From Pelomonas sp963422775 (GTDB taxonomy: Bacteria; Pseudomonadota; Gammaproteobacteria; Burkholderiales; Burkholderiaceae_C), in NCBI GenBank assembly GCA_963422775.4, contig CAUJSJ030000096.1, forward strand, positions 1-64,000: a DNA stretch of 64,000 nt, written 5' to 3'. Below the pieces are notes generated by a model. The model was not told the origin of the DNA, did not search any database, and was given only the letters and a program-made list of their open reading frames with translations. The number at the start of each line of letters is the position of its first letter. Positions within the stretch are counted from its first letter, which is position 1. The translations under genes were made by a program, and so were the position numbers. Of this stretch, positions 17,756 through 27,175 are shown piece after piece.

Positions 17756-18939
17756 GCGCCGTGCCTCGCCCCTGGCTGCTGACCCTGGCCGCACTGTCGG
17801 CCATGGGGACGCTGTCCACCAACATCCTGCTGCCTTCGCTGCCCGTCATCGCGCAGTCGCTGGGCATCGACGAAGCGCGGCTGACGGCCGCGGTGCTGGG
17901 CCTCTTCCTCGCGGTATTCGCCGTGGCTCAGCTGATCGTCGGCCCCGTGTCAGACCGCGTCGGCCGCCGGCCCGTCGTGCTCGGCGGCCTGCTCGTCTTC
18001 ATCGTCGGCAGCCTGGTGTGCGCGCTGGCGGGCAACCTGCCGCTGCTGCTCGCCGGGCGGGTGCTGCAGGCCGTTGGCGTCGCGGCGGCTTCGGTGTTGG
18101 CGCGCGCGGCCGCGCGCGACCGCTTCGAAGGCGCGCAGCTTGCCGCCCTGCTCGGCCGCATCATGGTCGTCATGGCCGCCGCACCGGGCTTCTCGCCGTT
18201 GCTGGGCGGGCTCGTGCAGGCGGCCTGGGACTGGCGGGCGTTGTTCATCGTGCTGGTGATGGCAGGGCTGGCACTCGCCGTGGCCTATGCCCGCATCGTC
18301 GGCGAGACGCTGCCAGCCGAACGGCGGCGGCATCAGCCGGCCGGCGCGCTGGCGCGTGGCTACGTCACGCTGCTGGCCGACGCGCGCTTCATGCGCCCGG
18401 CGCTGGCCACGGCCGCCATCCTCGGCGCGCTGTTTGCCTTCTTCGGCACGGCGCCACTCGTGCTGGCCAAGGGCTTCGGCTTCTCGGCGCTGCAGGTCGG
18501 GCTGTTCTTCGCGGCATCGGTCTTCGTCGTCTTTGCAGCCGGGCAGACGGCACCACGCTGGGCTGCGCGCCGGGGCGGGCCGGCCGTGGTGCGCATCGGC
18601 GCGGCACTAGCGACGCTGGGCGGGCTGGCGATGCTGGCCAGCACCGGCGCGGGCCTGACCGCGTTTGCGGTTTCGGTCTGCATCTTCCTGTTCGGCATGG
18701 GCCTGGTGTCGCCCACCGGTACAGCCCTGGCGCTGACGCCGTTCGCCGCCCAGGCCGGCCAGGCCTCCGCGCTGCTGGGCTTTCTGCAGATGGCGGCTGC
18801 TGCGGCCCTGACAACGGCCGCGGCGACGCTGCCGGGAGCTCGCGTGGACGCGTTAGCCCTGGTGCTCGCCAGCGGTGGATTGCTGGCCTTGATGGCAGGT
18901 TCGGCAAAGCCGGCGGCTGCCATCGCCCGCCCGTCCTGA
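17752..18939 (+). CDS. Bcr/CflA-type MFS drug-efflux transporter
   Basis: 395 residues with about 12 transmembrane helices. Motif A after helix 2 reads GPVSDRVGRRPVVLGG (about residues 64-79) and the early TNILLPSLPVIAQSLG is typical of the DHA1 Bcr/CflA group. Third gene of the TetR-repressed block, ending 10 bp before a terminator. Likely exports the compound sensed by the TetR protein or a product of the SDR and hydrolase; inference. Confidence 0.9.
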   Translation: MSAVPRPWLLTLAALSAMGTLSTNILLPSLPVIAQSLGIDEARLTAAVLGLFLAVFAVAQLIVGPVSDRVGRRPVVLGGLLVFIVGSLVCALAGNLPLLLAGRVLQAVGVAAASVLARAAARDRFEGAQLAALLGRIMVVMAAAPGFSPLLGGLVQAAWDWRALFIVLVMAGLALAVAYARIVGETLPAERRRHQPAGALARGYVTLLADARFMRPALATAAILGALFAFFGTAPLVLAKGFGFSALQVGLFFAASVFVVFAAGQTAPRWAARRGGPAVVRIGAALATLGGLAMLASTGAGLTAFAVSVCIFLFGMGLVSPTGTALALTPFAAQAGQASALLGFLQMAAAAALTTAAATLPGARVDALALVLASGGLLALMAGSAKPAAAIARPS

Positions 18940-18943
18940 AAAA

Positions 18944-18976
18944 GCAAAAGGGCGAGCCTTGCGGCTCGCCCTTTCT
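18944..18976. terminator. Bidirectional intrinsic terminator between the MFS gene and ftsZ
   Basis: Stem GGGCGAGCC (18950-18958) / GGCTCGCCC (18963-18971), 4-nt loop. On the minus strand it is followed by TTTTGCTTTTT, ending the dcw transcript after ftsZ; on the plus strand by TTT, ending the MFS transcript. Confidence 0.85.
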
Positions 18977-18992
18977 CGACCGGTGAACTGAT

Positions 18993-20231
18993 TCAGTCGG
19001 CCTGCTTGCGCAGGAAAGCCGGGATCTCGATCTCGTCCATGCCATTGGACGACAGCGCCTCGACCTTGGCGGCCGCGCTGCCCGAACGGCCATGGCGCCA
19101 CACGCTGGGCACATTGGCGTTGGCGAAATCACCCAGGCCCAGGCCGACGTTGGCCTGCTGGCCAGCCACCGGCGCAGCCATGGCGACAGCCTGCGTCAGC
19201 ACGGGCATGCCATCGGTGCCGTTGCGCACGACGGGCTGGGTCTGAATGACCTGCAGCGGCGCCTGCTGGCGGGCACGGCCAGCCGTGAGGCCCGTCGCGA
19301 TGACGGTCACGCGCAGCGCGTCGCCGAGGCTTTCGTCGTAGGCGGTGCCGAAGATGACATGGGCTTCTTCCGATGCGTAGCGCTTGATCGCGTTCATCGC
19401 GTTGCGTGACTCGCTCAGCTTGAAGTTGCTGCGGCCCGCGGCGATCAGCACCAGCACGCCACGCGCGCCGGAGAGATCGATGCCTTCCAGCAACGGGCAG
19501 GCGACTGCTGCTTCGGCGGCCTTCGCGGCGCGGTCCGGGCCGGTGGCCTGGGCCGTTCCCATCATGGCCTTGCCGGGCTCGCTCATCACGGTCTTGACGT
19601 CTTCGAAGTCGACGTTGACGAGCCCGGGGATGTGGATGATGTCCGAAATGCCGCCAACGGCGTTCTTCAGCACGTCATTGGCGTGCGCGAAGGCCTGGTC
19701 CTGCGTGACGTCGTCGCCCAGCACGTCGAGCAGCTTGTCGTTCAGCACGACGATCAGCGAGTCGACGTTGGCTTCGAGTTCGGCCAGGCCCGCATCGGCC
19801 GCCTTGGCGCGTCGGCCGCCTTCGAAATCGAAGGGTTTGGTCACCACGCCGACCGTCAGGATGCCCATTTCCTTGGCAATGCGGGCAATCACCGGCGCAG
19901 CACCCGTGCCAGTACCACCGCCCATGCCGGCGGTGATGAACAACATATTGGCGCCGGCAATGGATTCGCGAATGCGGTGTTCTGCCTCATCAGCCGCTGC
20001 CTTGCCCATTTCGGGTTTGGCGCCAGCGCCCAGGCCCGACGTGCCGAGTTGCAGCAATTGGTCGGCCTTGGAGCGGTTCAGCGCCTGCGCATCGGTATTG
20101 GCGCAGATGAATTCCACGCCTTGAACGCCCTGGGCGATCATGTGGTCGACCGCGTTTCCGCCGCCACCACCGACCCCGATCACCTTGATTTGGGTGCCTT
20201 GGTCAAACTCTTCGATCATCTCGATGGGCAT
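18993..20231 (-). CDS. ftsZ: Cell division GTPase FtsZ
   Basis: 412 residues. Tubulin-like GTP-binding: IKVIGVGGGGGNAVDHM (about residues 15-31), FITAGMGGGTGTGAAPVIARIAK (tubulin signature, about 102-124), and the NVDFEDVKTVMSEPGKAMMG T7-like loop (about 207-226). The C-terminal tail ends EIEIPAFLRKQAD, the conserved peptide bound by FtsA and ZipA. Strong RBS AGGAGG 6 nt before the ATG. Last gene of the dcw cluster, followed by a terminator rather than lpxC. Confidence 0.99.
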   Translation of the reverse strand: MPIEMIEEFDQGTQIKVIGVGGGGGNAVDHMIAQGVQGVEFICANTDAQALNRSKADQLLQLGTSGLGAGAKPEMGKAAADEAEHRIRESIAGANMLFITAGMGGGTGTGAAPVIARIAKEMGILTVGVVTKPFDFEGGRRAKAADAGLAELEANVDSLIVVLNDKLLDVLGDDVTQDQAFAHANDVLKNAVGGISDIIHIPGLVNVDFEDVKTVMSEPGKAMMGTAQATGPDRAAKAAEAAVACPLLEGIDLSGARGVLVLIAAGRSNFKLSESRNAMNAIKRYASEEAHVIFGTAYDESLGDALRVTVIATGLTAGRARQQAPLQVIQTQPVVRNGTDGMPVLTQAVAMAAPVAGQQANVGLGLGDFANANVPSVWRHGRSGSAAAKVEALSSNGMDEIEIPAFLRKQAD

Positions 20232-20237
20232 ATCAAA

Positions 20238-20265
20238 CCTCCTACTTCAATTGTGCCGCGGCACA
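20238..20265 (-). promoter_or_regulatory. ftsZ ribosome-binding site and upstream palindrome
   Basis: AGGAGG (complement of 20238-20243) is an ideal Shine-Dalgarno 6 nt ahead of the ftsZ ATG. Immediately upstream is a perfect 14-bp palindrome TGTGCCGCGGCACA (20252-20265). The palindrome may be a protein-binding site or an mRNA hairpin in the ftsZ leader; its role is not known. Confidence 0.5.
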
Positions 20266-20311
20266 GATAGATTGACTAGTTGCTGAAACAAATTTTTCGT
20301 ATTCGTGGGGG

Positions 20312-21542
20312 TCAAAAATTCCCCATGAACCAATCCTTGACCCGGCCGAGCAGGGTTTGCACCGAGCCGGCCTGCTGCGCGGCCTTGAAACCCCGGCTGC
20401 GCGACAGGCGCGCTTCTTCGAGCAGGCCCATGACGGTGGCGGAACGCGGGTTGGCGACCATGTCGGAAAGGGCCCCCGAATAGGTGGGCAGGCCGCGGCG
20501 AACGGGTTTCAGGAAAATATCCTCGGCAAGTTCCACCATGCCGGGCATGACCGCCGAACCGCCGGTCAACACGATGCCGGAGGACAGCAATTCCTCATAC
20601 CCGCTCTCGCGAATGACCTGGTGAACCAGGGAAAATATTTCCTCGACGCGCGGCTCGATGACGCCGGCCAGCGCCTGCTTGGACAGCATCCTGGGGCTGC
20701 GGTCACCCAGGCCCGGGCACTTCGACCTGGTCGGACGGGTCGGCCAGCAGCTGCTTGGCGACACCATATTCGACCTTGATTTCCTCGGCATCCTTGGTCG
20801 GCGTGCGCAGCGCCATCGCGATATCGCTGGTGATCAGGTCGCCTGCGATCGGAATGACGGCGGTATGGCGGATGGAGCCGCCGGTGAATATCGCCACATC
20901 GGTGGTGCCGGCGCCGATATCCACCAGCGCAACCCCCAGGTCGCGTTCATCGGCGGTCAGGGCGGCATGGCTGGAGGCGCTGGGATTCAAAACCAGCTGA
21001 TCCACCTCCAGCCCGCAGCGGCGCACGCATTTGACGATGTTTTCGGCGGCGCTTTGGGCGCCGGTCACGATATGGACCTTGACCTCGAGCCGGCCGCCGC
21101 TCATGCCGATGGGCTCTTTCACCTCGTGGCCGTCGATGACAAATTCCTGCGGCTCGACCAGCAGCAGGCGCTGATCGTTGGGGATATTGATGGCCTTGGC
21201 GGTTTCGACAACACGAGTCACATCAACCGGCGTGACCTCCTTGTCGCGCACGATGACCATGCCCGTGGAGTTCTGGCCGCGGATATGGCTGCCGGTGATC
21301 CCCGTGTAAACCCGTGATATTTTGCAGTCGGCCATCATTTCGGCCTCTTTCAAGGCCTGCTGGATGGACTGCACCGTCGCGTCGATATTGACGACCACGC
21401 CGCGCTTGAGGCCGGTCGACGGCGCCACGCCGAGGCCGGCGATGCGCAATTCACCCCCCGGCAAAACCTCGGCCACGACGGCCATGATCTTGGCCGTCCC
21501 AATATCCAGCCCGACGACCAAATCCTTGTATTCCTTGGCCAT
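20312..21542 (-). CDS. ftsA: Cell division protein FtsA (single-base frameshift at about 20711-20718)
   Basis: The first frame (21542-20703) starts MAKEYKDLVVGLDIGTAKIMAVVAEV (actin-like phosphate-1 loop) and runs through GVALVDIGAGTTDVAIF (phosphate-2) to DQVEVPGPG and a stop. The second frame (ending 20312) resumes at GLGDRSPRMLSKQ and includes VLTGGSAVMPGMVELAE (adenosine loop) and the C-terminal amphipathic tail LLGRVKDWFMGNF. One extra base in the GGCCCGGGC-like run around 20711-20718 breaks it; without it the protein is about 409 aa, normal for FtsA. FtsA anchors FtsZ to the membrane and is normally essential, so a sequence error is the likeliest cause. Confidence 0.93.
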
Positions 21543-21550
21543 GTCCGTCC

Positions 21551-22378
21551 TCAGCGTTTTCTATTTGCGGGTTTACCCGGAATTTGAGTCGTCACGCCGC
21601 GCAGCTTGACTGCGTAGCCGTCGGCGTGGCGCAGGTCGGCCGACAACAGCGGGCTGCGGTAGGTCGCCGTGACCTGCGTGATCGAGTGAGCGAATCGGCC
21701 GAAGCGGTCGACGACTTCCGGCTCGCTGCCGCGGCCGAGCTCGACGACAGCACCGCTGCCGAAGGTCGCGCGCCAGGAGCCGCGGCCGGACAAGTCCAGC
21801 CGCTCGATGCTTTCGCCCAGCTTCTCGGCGGCCGGTGACAGCGCGCGCCACATCTGCAGCATCTGGCCCGCCGCCTGGGCGGGGCCGGCCAGCACGGGCA
21901 ACGTCTCGTCCTCGACATCACCGAGGTTGGCCTGGAAGACTTCGCCGAAGCTGTTGACCAGCGCGCGCTCGGCGGCGGCCTCGCTGCCGGAATTGGCACC
22001 GTCGACCCTGGCTTCCCAGTAGGCGGCGGCGCGGTGCTCTTCCAGGTTGACCCTGAGCCGCATGGGCCAGATGCGCTGCAGTTGCGCGTGCCGCACCCAA
22101 GGCACGGCCTCGAAGGCGGCGCGGCCCTCCTTCAGGTTCATGCTGAGGAAGGAGCCGTGCAGCCGCGGCAGCGCGTTCGCTCGCAGCGACGCTACGCTGT
22201 TGCGGCTGACATCGCCGTCGACCTGGATGGCGCGGAAGTTGAATGCGGGCAGGCGCACGACCCAGCGCATCACGCCCCAGGCGACCGTTGCCACCAGCAC
22301 CGCCACGAGCAGCGCCGACACCGCATTCATCAGGCGGACGTCGGACGGCAGCGCAGCGGTGGCGGCGGCGGAGTTCAT
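21551..22378 (-). CDS. ftsQ: Cell division protein FtsQ
   Basis: 275 residues: cytoplasmic N-terminus, one transmembrane helix (LMNAVSALLVAVLVATVAWGVMRW, about 17-40), POTRA domain starting FNFRAIQVDGDVSRNSVASLRANALPRLHGSFLSMNL (about 46-82), and the FtsQ beta domain to the end. The start at 22378 lies 4 nt after the ddl stop; an in-frame ATG at 22396 would overlap ddl by 14 nt and is a possible alternative. Bitopic divisome scaffold that binds FtsB/FtsL. Confidence 0.95.
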   Translation of the reverse strand: MNSAAATAALPSDVRLMNAVSALLVAVLVATVAWGVMRWVVRLPAFNFRAIQVDGDVSRNSVASLRANALPRLHGSFLSMNLKEGRAAFEAVPWVRHAQLQRIWPMRLRVNLEEHRAAAYWEARVDGANSGSEAAAERALVNSFGEVFQANLGDVEDETLPVLAGPAQAAGQMLQMWRALSPAAEKLGESIERLDLSGRGSWRATFGSGAVVELGRGSEPEVVDRFGRFAHSITQVTATYRSPLLSADLRHADGYAVKLRGVTTQIPGKPANRKR

Positions 22379-22382
22379 GAAG

Positions 22383-23354
22383 TCAAGCGCGGTCAAGGCG
22401 TGCCTGCGACAGCAGCCAGAGGCACAGGTGCGGGTAGTCGATGCCCACGGCCTGCGCGGCCTTGGGCACCAGCGAGTGCGAGGTCATGCCCGGGCTGGTG
22501 TTCATCTCCAGCAGGAAGGGCTTCATGTCGGACTTGCGCAGCATCAGGTCGGCACGACCCCAGCCGCGGCAGCCCAGCAGGCGGTAGGCGAGCAGCACGA
22601 GTTGCTGGATCTCGGCTTCGAGCGCAGCGGGCAGGGAGCCGAAGACGTACTGCGTCGTGTCGGTCTCGTACTTGTTGGCGAAGTCGTAGTTGCCGGCCTC
22701 GGCGCGGATCTCGATGACGGGCAGCACGACAGCGCCCTCGCCTTCACCGAGCACGGCGCAGGTCAGCTCCGGGCCTTCGATGCACTGCTCGAACAGCAGC
22801 TCGTCGTCGAAGCCCAGCGCCAGCTCGACGGCGCCCTGCATGTCCGAATAGCCGGCGGCCTTGGTGATGCCGATGCTGCTGCCCTCGTGCGGCGGCTTCA
22901 CGACAACCGGCAGGCCCAGCGTGTCGGGAATCGTGCGGATGCGCTCACGCGTCAGCTCAGCGCGGGCGAGGGCCAGGTATTGCGGCGTCGGCAGGCCTTC
23001 GTTGGCCCAGATCCGCTTGGTCATCGTCTTGTCCATCGCGACGCCAGACGCCGTCACGCCGGAGCCGGTGTACGGAATGCCCAACCATTCGAGGGCGCCC
23101 TGAAGGGTGCCATCCTCGCCGCCACGACCATGCAGCGCGATGAAGGCGCGGTCGAAACCTTCGTCCTTCAGAGACTGCAGCGGCCGCTCGGCGGGATCGA
23201 AAGCATGCGCGTCCACGCCGATGGACTGCAGCGCGGCCAGCACGCCGCTACCGCTCATCAGCGACACCGGCCGCTCGGCGCTGTGGCCACCAAACAGCAC
23301 GGCGACTTTGCCGAGCGACTTCGCGTCGATGTTCAGATCGATCGGCGGGTTCAT
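22383..23354 (-). CDS. ddl: D-alanine--D-alanine ligase
   Basis: 323 residues, ATP-grasp. KVAVLFGGHSAERPVSLMSG (about residues 14-33) is the N-terminal signature, VVKPPHEGSSIGITKA (about 148-163) is the ATP-grasp loop, and FLLEMNTSPGMTSHSLVPKAAQAVG (about 280-304) supplies the metal ligands. Makes the D-Ala-D-Ala dipeptide that MurF uses. Overlaps murC by 4 bp (ATGA), in the standard murC-ddl-ftsQ order. Confidence 0.98.
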   Translation of the reverse strand: MNPPIDLNIDAKSLGKVAVLFGGHSAERPVSLMSGSGVLAALQSIGVDAHAFDPAERPLQSLKDEGFDRAFIALHGRGGEDGTLQGALEWLGIPYTGSGVTASGVAMDKTMTKRIWANEGLPTPQYLALARAELTRERIRTIPDTLGLPVVVKPPHEGSSIGITKAAGYSDMQGAVELALGFDDELLFEQCIEGPELTCAVLGEGEGAVVLPVIEIRAEAGNYDFANKYETDTTQYVFGSLPAALEAEIQQLVLLAYRLLGCRGWGRADLMLRKSDMKPFLLEMNTSPGMTSHSLVPKAAQAVGIDYPHLCLWLLSQARLDRA

Positions 23355-24739
23355 GCCGAAGCTCCTTGGAAATGTGCCGCGACGCGACCGGGCAGGCTGC
23401 TCATCGAACCCGCGCCCATGCCGATGACGACGTCGCCGTCGCGCGTCAATGCAGCCAGCGCGGCGGGCATGTCGGCGACGCCAGCAACGAAGTTCGGCGT
23501 TGCGATGGCCTGCGCGAGAGCTGCGCCTGTCGCGCCCTCGATGGGCGCCTCACCGGCCGAATACACCTCGGTCAGCAGCACGACGTCCGCGCCCTTCATC
23601 ACTCGCACGAATTCGGCAAAGCAGTCCCGGGTGCGCGTGTAGCGATGCGGCTGGAAGGCCAGCACCAGGCGGCGGCCCGGGTAGGCGCCGCGCGCGGCGG
23701 CCAGCACGGCGGCCATCTCGACGGGGTGGTGGCCGTAGTCGTCCACCAGCTCGAAGCGGCCGCCATCGGCCGCGGGCCACTCGCCGTGCTTTTCGAAACG
23801 CCGGCCCACGCCGGAGAAACTGGCCAGTGCCTTCTGGATGTCCGCGTCCGCGCAGTCCAGCTCGGTGGCGATGGCGATGGCGGCCAGCGCGTTGCGCACG
23901 TTGTGTTCGCCGGCCAGATTCAGCAACACGTCGATGTCGGCGGCGCCTTCGCGCTGGCAGGTGAAGCGCATCTGCGCGCCAGCCAGCGCCTGGACATCGA
24001 CTGCACGCACGCTGACGCCGGCCGACAGGCCGTAGCTGACGACCGGCCGCTCGATGTCGCTGAGGATGGCCTGCACGCCGGGGTCATCCGCGCAGACGAC
24101 CGCCGCGCCATAGAAGGGCATGCGGTGCAGGAACTCGACGAAAGCCTCATGCAGACGCTCGACCGAATGGCCGTAGGTGTCCATGTGGTCCTCGTCGATG
24201 TTGGTGACGACGGACAGGACCGGGCTGAGCTTCAGGAAGGACGCGTCGCTCTCGTCGGCCTCGACGACGATGAACTCGCCGCGACCCAGCCGCGAGTTGG
24301 CACCGGCGGCGTTGAGCTTGCCGCCGATGACGAAGGTCGGGTCCAGGCCGGCCTCGACGAGGATGGCGGTGACGAGGGACGTCGTCGTCGTCTTGCCGTG
24401 CGTGCCGGCGATCGCGATGCCGCGGCGCAGGCGCATCAACTCGGCCAACATGATGGCGCGCGGCACGACCGGCACCTGGCGGCCACGGGCGGCCTGCACC
24501 TCGGGGTTGTCGGCGGCCACCGCGGTGCTGGTGACCAGCGCCTGTGCGTCGCCGATGTTGGGCGCCGCATGGCCGATCTCGACGCGCAGGCCCAAGGCCC
24601 GCAGGCGCTCGGTCGTCGCACTCTCGACAGCGTCCGAGCCGCTGACGGTGAAGCCCAGGTTGTGCAGGATCTCGGCGATGCCGCTCATGCCGGCGCCGCC
24701 AATGCCGACGAAATGCAATCGTTGAACGGCGTGCTTCAT
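23351..24739 (-). CDS. murC: UDP-N-acetylmuramate--L-alanine ligase
   Basis: 462 residues. The start MKHAVQRLHFVGIGGAGMSGIAEILHNLG (24739) gives the classical MurC Rossmann motif; the frame is open to 24826 but upstream sequence is non-homologous in character. ATP loop IAGTHGKTTTTSLV (about residues 110-123), DESDASFLKLSP, and NIDEDHMDTYGHS. First amino-acid addition in the cytoplasmic stage of peptidoglycan synthesis. A 106-bp gap separates it from murG, the only sizeable gap in the cluster besides that before ftsZ. Confidence 0.98.
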   Translation of the reverse strand: MKHAVQRLHFVGIGGAGMSGIAEILHNLGFTVSGSDAVESATTERLRALGLRVEIGHAAPNIGDAQALVTSTAVAADNPEVQAARGRQVPVVPRAIMLAELMRLRRGIAIAGTHGKTTTTSLVTAILVEAGLDPTFVIGGKLNAAGANSRLGRGEFIVVEADESDASFLKLSPVLSVVTNIDEDHMDTYGHSVERLHEAFVEFLHRMPFYGAAVVCADDPGVQAILSDIERPVVSYGLSAGVSVRAVDVQALAGAQMRFTCQREGAADIDVLLNLAGEHNVRNALAAIAIATELDCADADIQKALASFSGVGRRFEKHGEWPAADGGRFELVDDYGHHPVEMAAVLAAARGAYPGRRLVLAFQPHRYTRTRDCFAEFVRVMKGADVVLLTEVYSAGEAPIEGATGAALAQAIATPNFVAGVADMPAALAALTRDGDVVIGMGAGSMSSLPGRVAAHFQGASA

Positions 24740-24845
24740 GTCAGCCCCTCGTCCGACGAGTACGTCGGCCGATCCCCCGAAGGGATGCAGGCCGGCTTGG
24801 GAGCGGCCCGGCGCTCGGCCCGCCATGCACTAAGGCCTCGACGGC

Positions 24846-25922
24846 TCATCTCAACATCCCCTCAATTTCGTCGGCCACACGTGCGGCAGCGCGGGGGCGG
24901 GCCAACGCACGGGCCTTCTCGCCCATCGCGAGCAGCACGGTGCGGTCCAGGCCCGTCAACAGTTCGTGCAGCTTCGCCGGCGTCAGCTCGCCCTGCGGCA
25001 AGTGGATGGCCGCGCCGTGCTGGGCCATGAAGACGGCGTTGTCGCGCTGGTGCGAGGTGGTGCTGACGACCAGCGGCACCAGCACCGCAGCGCAGCCGGC
25101 GGCACAGAGTTCGCTGACGGTGATCGCGCCGGCGCGGCAGACGACGACGTCGGCCCAGGCGAGTGCCGCCGCCATGTCGTCGATGAAGGGACGCACTTCC
25201 GCCGTCAGGCCGGCGTCCGTGTAGGCCTGCCAGACGGCGCCGAGATGGTCCTGGCCCGACTGGTGCAGCACCAGTGGCCGTTGGTCTTCCGGCCACAGCG
25301 CCAGTGCCGCGGGCAGCGCCTGGTTCAGCGCGCGTGCGCCAAGCGAGCCGCCCAGCACCAGCACATGCAGCGGGCCCGCGCGCTCGGCCATGCGCTCAGC
25401 GGGCAACGGCAGTTCTTCGATCTCGGCGCGCACGGGGTTGCCGCTGACGATGGCACCGGACGTGGAGGCCGCCGCCGCGCCGTCGAAGCCAAAGGCAATG
25501 CGACGCGCGAAAGGCTTCAATGCGAGATTGCTTTTCAGCATCGCCGCATCGGCGTTGACCAGCATCAGCGGCCGGCCGGTGAAGGCCGCCGTCAGGCCAC
25601 CAGGCAGGCAGACGTAGCCGCCCATGCCCAGCACGGCCGTCGCACGGCGCTGGGCGAACACGCGGCGCGCCTGGCCCAGCGACTTGAAGAAGCCGACGAT
25701 GCCGCGCAGCGCATGCTTGAACCCCTTGCCGCGCAGGCCGGCAAACGACAGCACATCCAGCTCGATGCCGCGCGCGGGCACGAGGCGGTTCTCCATGCCT
25801 TTGGGCGTGCCGATCCAGGACACGGTCCAGCCGCGGCGCTGCATTTCCTCGGCAACCGCGAGGCCAGGGATGATGTGGCCGCCCGTGCCGGCGGCCATGA
25901 CGACGAGGTGGCGTTCGGTCAC
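24846..25922 (-). CDS. murG: UDP-N-acetylglucosamine--lipid I GlcNAc transferase
   Basis: 358 residues, GT28. N-terminal glycine-rich loop VVMAAGTGGHIIPGLAVAEEM (about residues 7-27), the second G loop LVLGGSLGARALNQALP (about 185-201), and CRAGAITVSELCAAGCAAVLVPL (about 262-284), the UDP-GlcNAc-binding segment. Converts lipid I to lipid II at the inner face of the membrane. Overlaps ftsW by 4 bp. Confidence 0.98.
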   Translation of the reverse strand: MTERHLVVMAAGTGGHIIPGLAVAEEMQRRGWTVSWIGTPKGMENRLVPARGIELDVLSFAGLRGKGFKHALRGIVGFFKSLGQARRVFAQRRATAVLGMGGYVCLPGGLTAAFTGRPLMLVNADAAMLKSNLALKPFARRIAFGFDGAAAASTSGAIVSGNPVRAEIEELPLPAERMAERAGPLHVLVLGGSLGARALNQALPAALALWPEDQRPLVLHQSGQDHLGAVWQAYTDAGLTAEVRPFIDDMAAALAWADVVVCRAGAITVSELCAAGCAAVLVPLVVSTTSHQRDNAVFMAQHGAAIHLPQGELTPAKLHELLTGLDRTVLLAMGEKARALARPRAAARVADEIEGMLR

Positions 25923-27175
25923 GAGCGACCTCCCCGCATCATCTGCCTGTTTTCCAAGTCAATCCGAAGCACCACGGCCAGCGCCACACAGTTCATCAAG
26001 ATCGCCGACCCGCCAAAGCTCAGCAGCGGCAGCGTCAGCCCCTTGGTCGGCAATGCCCCCAGGTTCACGCCCATGTTGATGAAGGCCTGGCCGCCCATCC
26101 AGATGCCGATGCCTTGCGCGTACAGCCCAGCGAAAACGCGGTCCAGCGCGATGGCCTGGCGGCCGATGAGGAAGCAGCGGCGGGTCAGCCAGAAGAAGGC
26201 CACGATGACGATGGCCACTCCCGCAAAGCCGAGTTCCTCACCGATGACGGCGAGCAGGAAATCGGTGTGCGCCTCGGGCAGATAGTGCAGCTTCTCCACG
26301 CTGCTGCCCAGGCCCTGGCCCAGCCACTCCCCGCGGCCGAAGGCGATGAGGCTGTGCGTCAGCTGGTAGGCCTTGCCCTGGGCGTACTTCTCGTCCCAGG
26401 GGTTGAGGTAGGCAAAGATGCGTTCGCGGCGGAACTCGCTGAAGGTGATCATCAGCGTGAAGGCCCCGACGAGCACCAGCGTGATGAGCAGGAACATGCG
26501 GCCGTTGACGCCGCCCAAAAACAGGATGCCCATCGCAATGGCGGCGATGACCATGAAGGCGCCCATGTCCGGCTCGGCCAGCAGCAGCAGGCCGACGAAG
26601 GCCAGCGAGATCGCCATCGGCGTGACGGCCTGGAAGAAGTTCTCCCGGGCGTCCATCTTGCGCATCATGTAGTTGGCCGCGTACAGCGCGATGCCGAACT
26701 TGGCCAGCTCGCTCGGCTGGAAGTTCATGACGCCCAGGGGGATCCAGCGCCGCGCGCCGTAGACGACCTTGCCGATGCCGGGGATCAACACACCCACCAG
26801 CAGCACCAGCGCGATGACGAACACCCAGGGCGCGAAGCGCTCCCACAGCGCCACCGGGATCTGCACCGTGATGAGGCCGGCGATCAGCGCGAAGCCGATG
26901 GCCACCATGTGGCGCGTCAGGAAGTGCGTGGGCAGGTATTTGGAGAAGCGCGGGTTGTCCGGCATCGCGATGGACGCCGAATAGACCATCAGCAAGCCGA
27001 AGGCCATCAGCGCGAGCACGACCCACACCATCGTGATGTCGAAGCCCTGCAGTTGCGTGGGCCGGCCGGCCGAGGTGGACACCCAGTCGCGCACGGGCAC
27101 GCTGGCGTCCTCGGCATCGCCCTTCTTCCAGAACGACTGCAGCTTGTTGGCGAACCCGTTCAACACGGCATTCAC
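25919..27175 (-). CDS. ftsW: SEDS peptidoglycan polymerase FtsW
   Basis: 418 residues from GTG at 27175, which overlaps the murD stop (GTGA); the open frame extends to 27319 inside murD and is ignored. Ten helices with SEDS hallmarks: GVMNFQPSELAKFG, LLLAEPDMGAFMV (catalytic Asp region), FIGEELGFAG-like VIGEELGFAGVAIV, and the signature FINMGVNLGALPTKGLTLPLLSFGGSAIL near the C-terminus. Septal glycan polymerase working with FtsI. Confidence 0.97.
   Translation of the reverse strand: MNAVLNGFANKLQSFWKKGDAEDASVPVRDWVSTSAGRPTQLQGFDITMVWVVLALMAFGLLMVYSASIAMPDNPRFSKYLPTHFLTRHMVAIGFALIAGLITVQIPVALWERFAPWVFVIALVLLVGVLIPGIGKVVYGARRWIPLGVMNFQPSELAKFGIALYAANYMMRKMDARENFFQAVTPMAISLAFVGLLLLAEPDMGAFMVIAAIAMGILFLGGVNGRMFLLITLVLVGAFTLMITFSEFRRERIFAYLNPWDEKYAQGKAYQLTHSLIAFGRGEWLGQGLGSSVEKLHYLPEAHTDFLLAVIGEELGFAGVAIVIVAFFWLTRRCFLIGRQAIALDRVFAGLYAQGIGIWMGGQAFINMGVNLGALPTKGLTLPLLSFGGSAILMNCVALAVVLRIDLENRQMMRGGRS

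Noticed and set aside
24753..24768. CCGACG-AGTA-CGTCGG dyad between murG and murC as an operator
   Set aside because: Short, and such GC dyads are common at this base composition; no regulator or promoter fits it.
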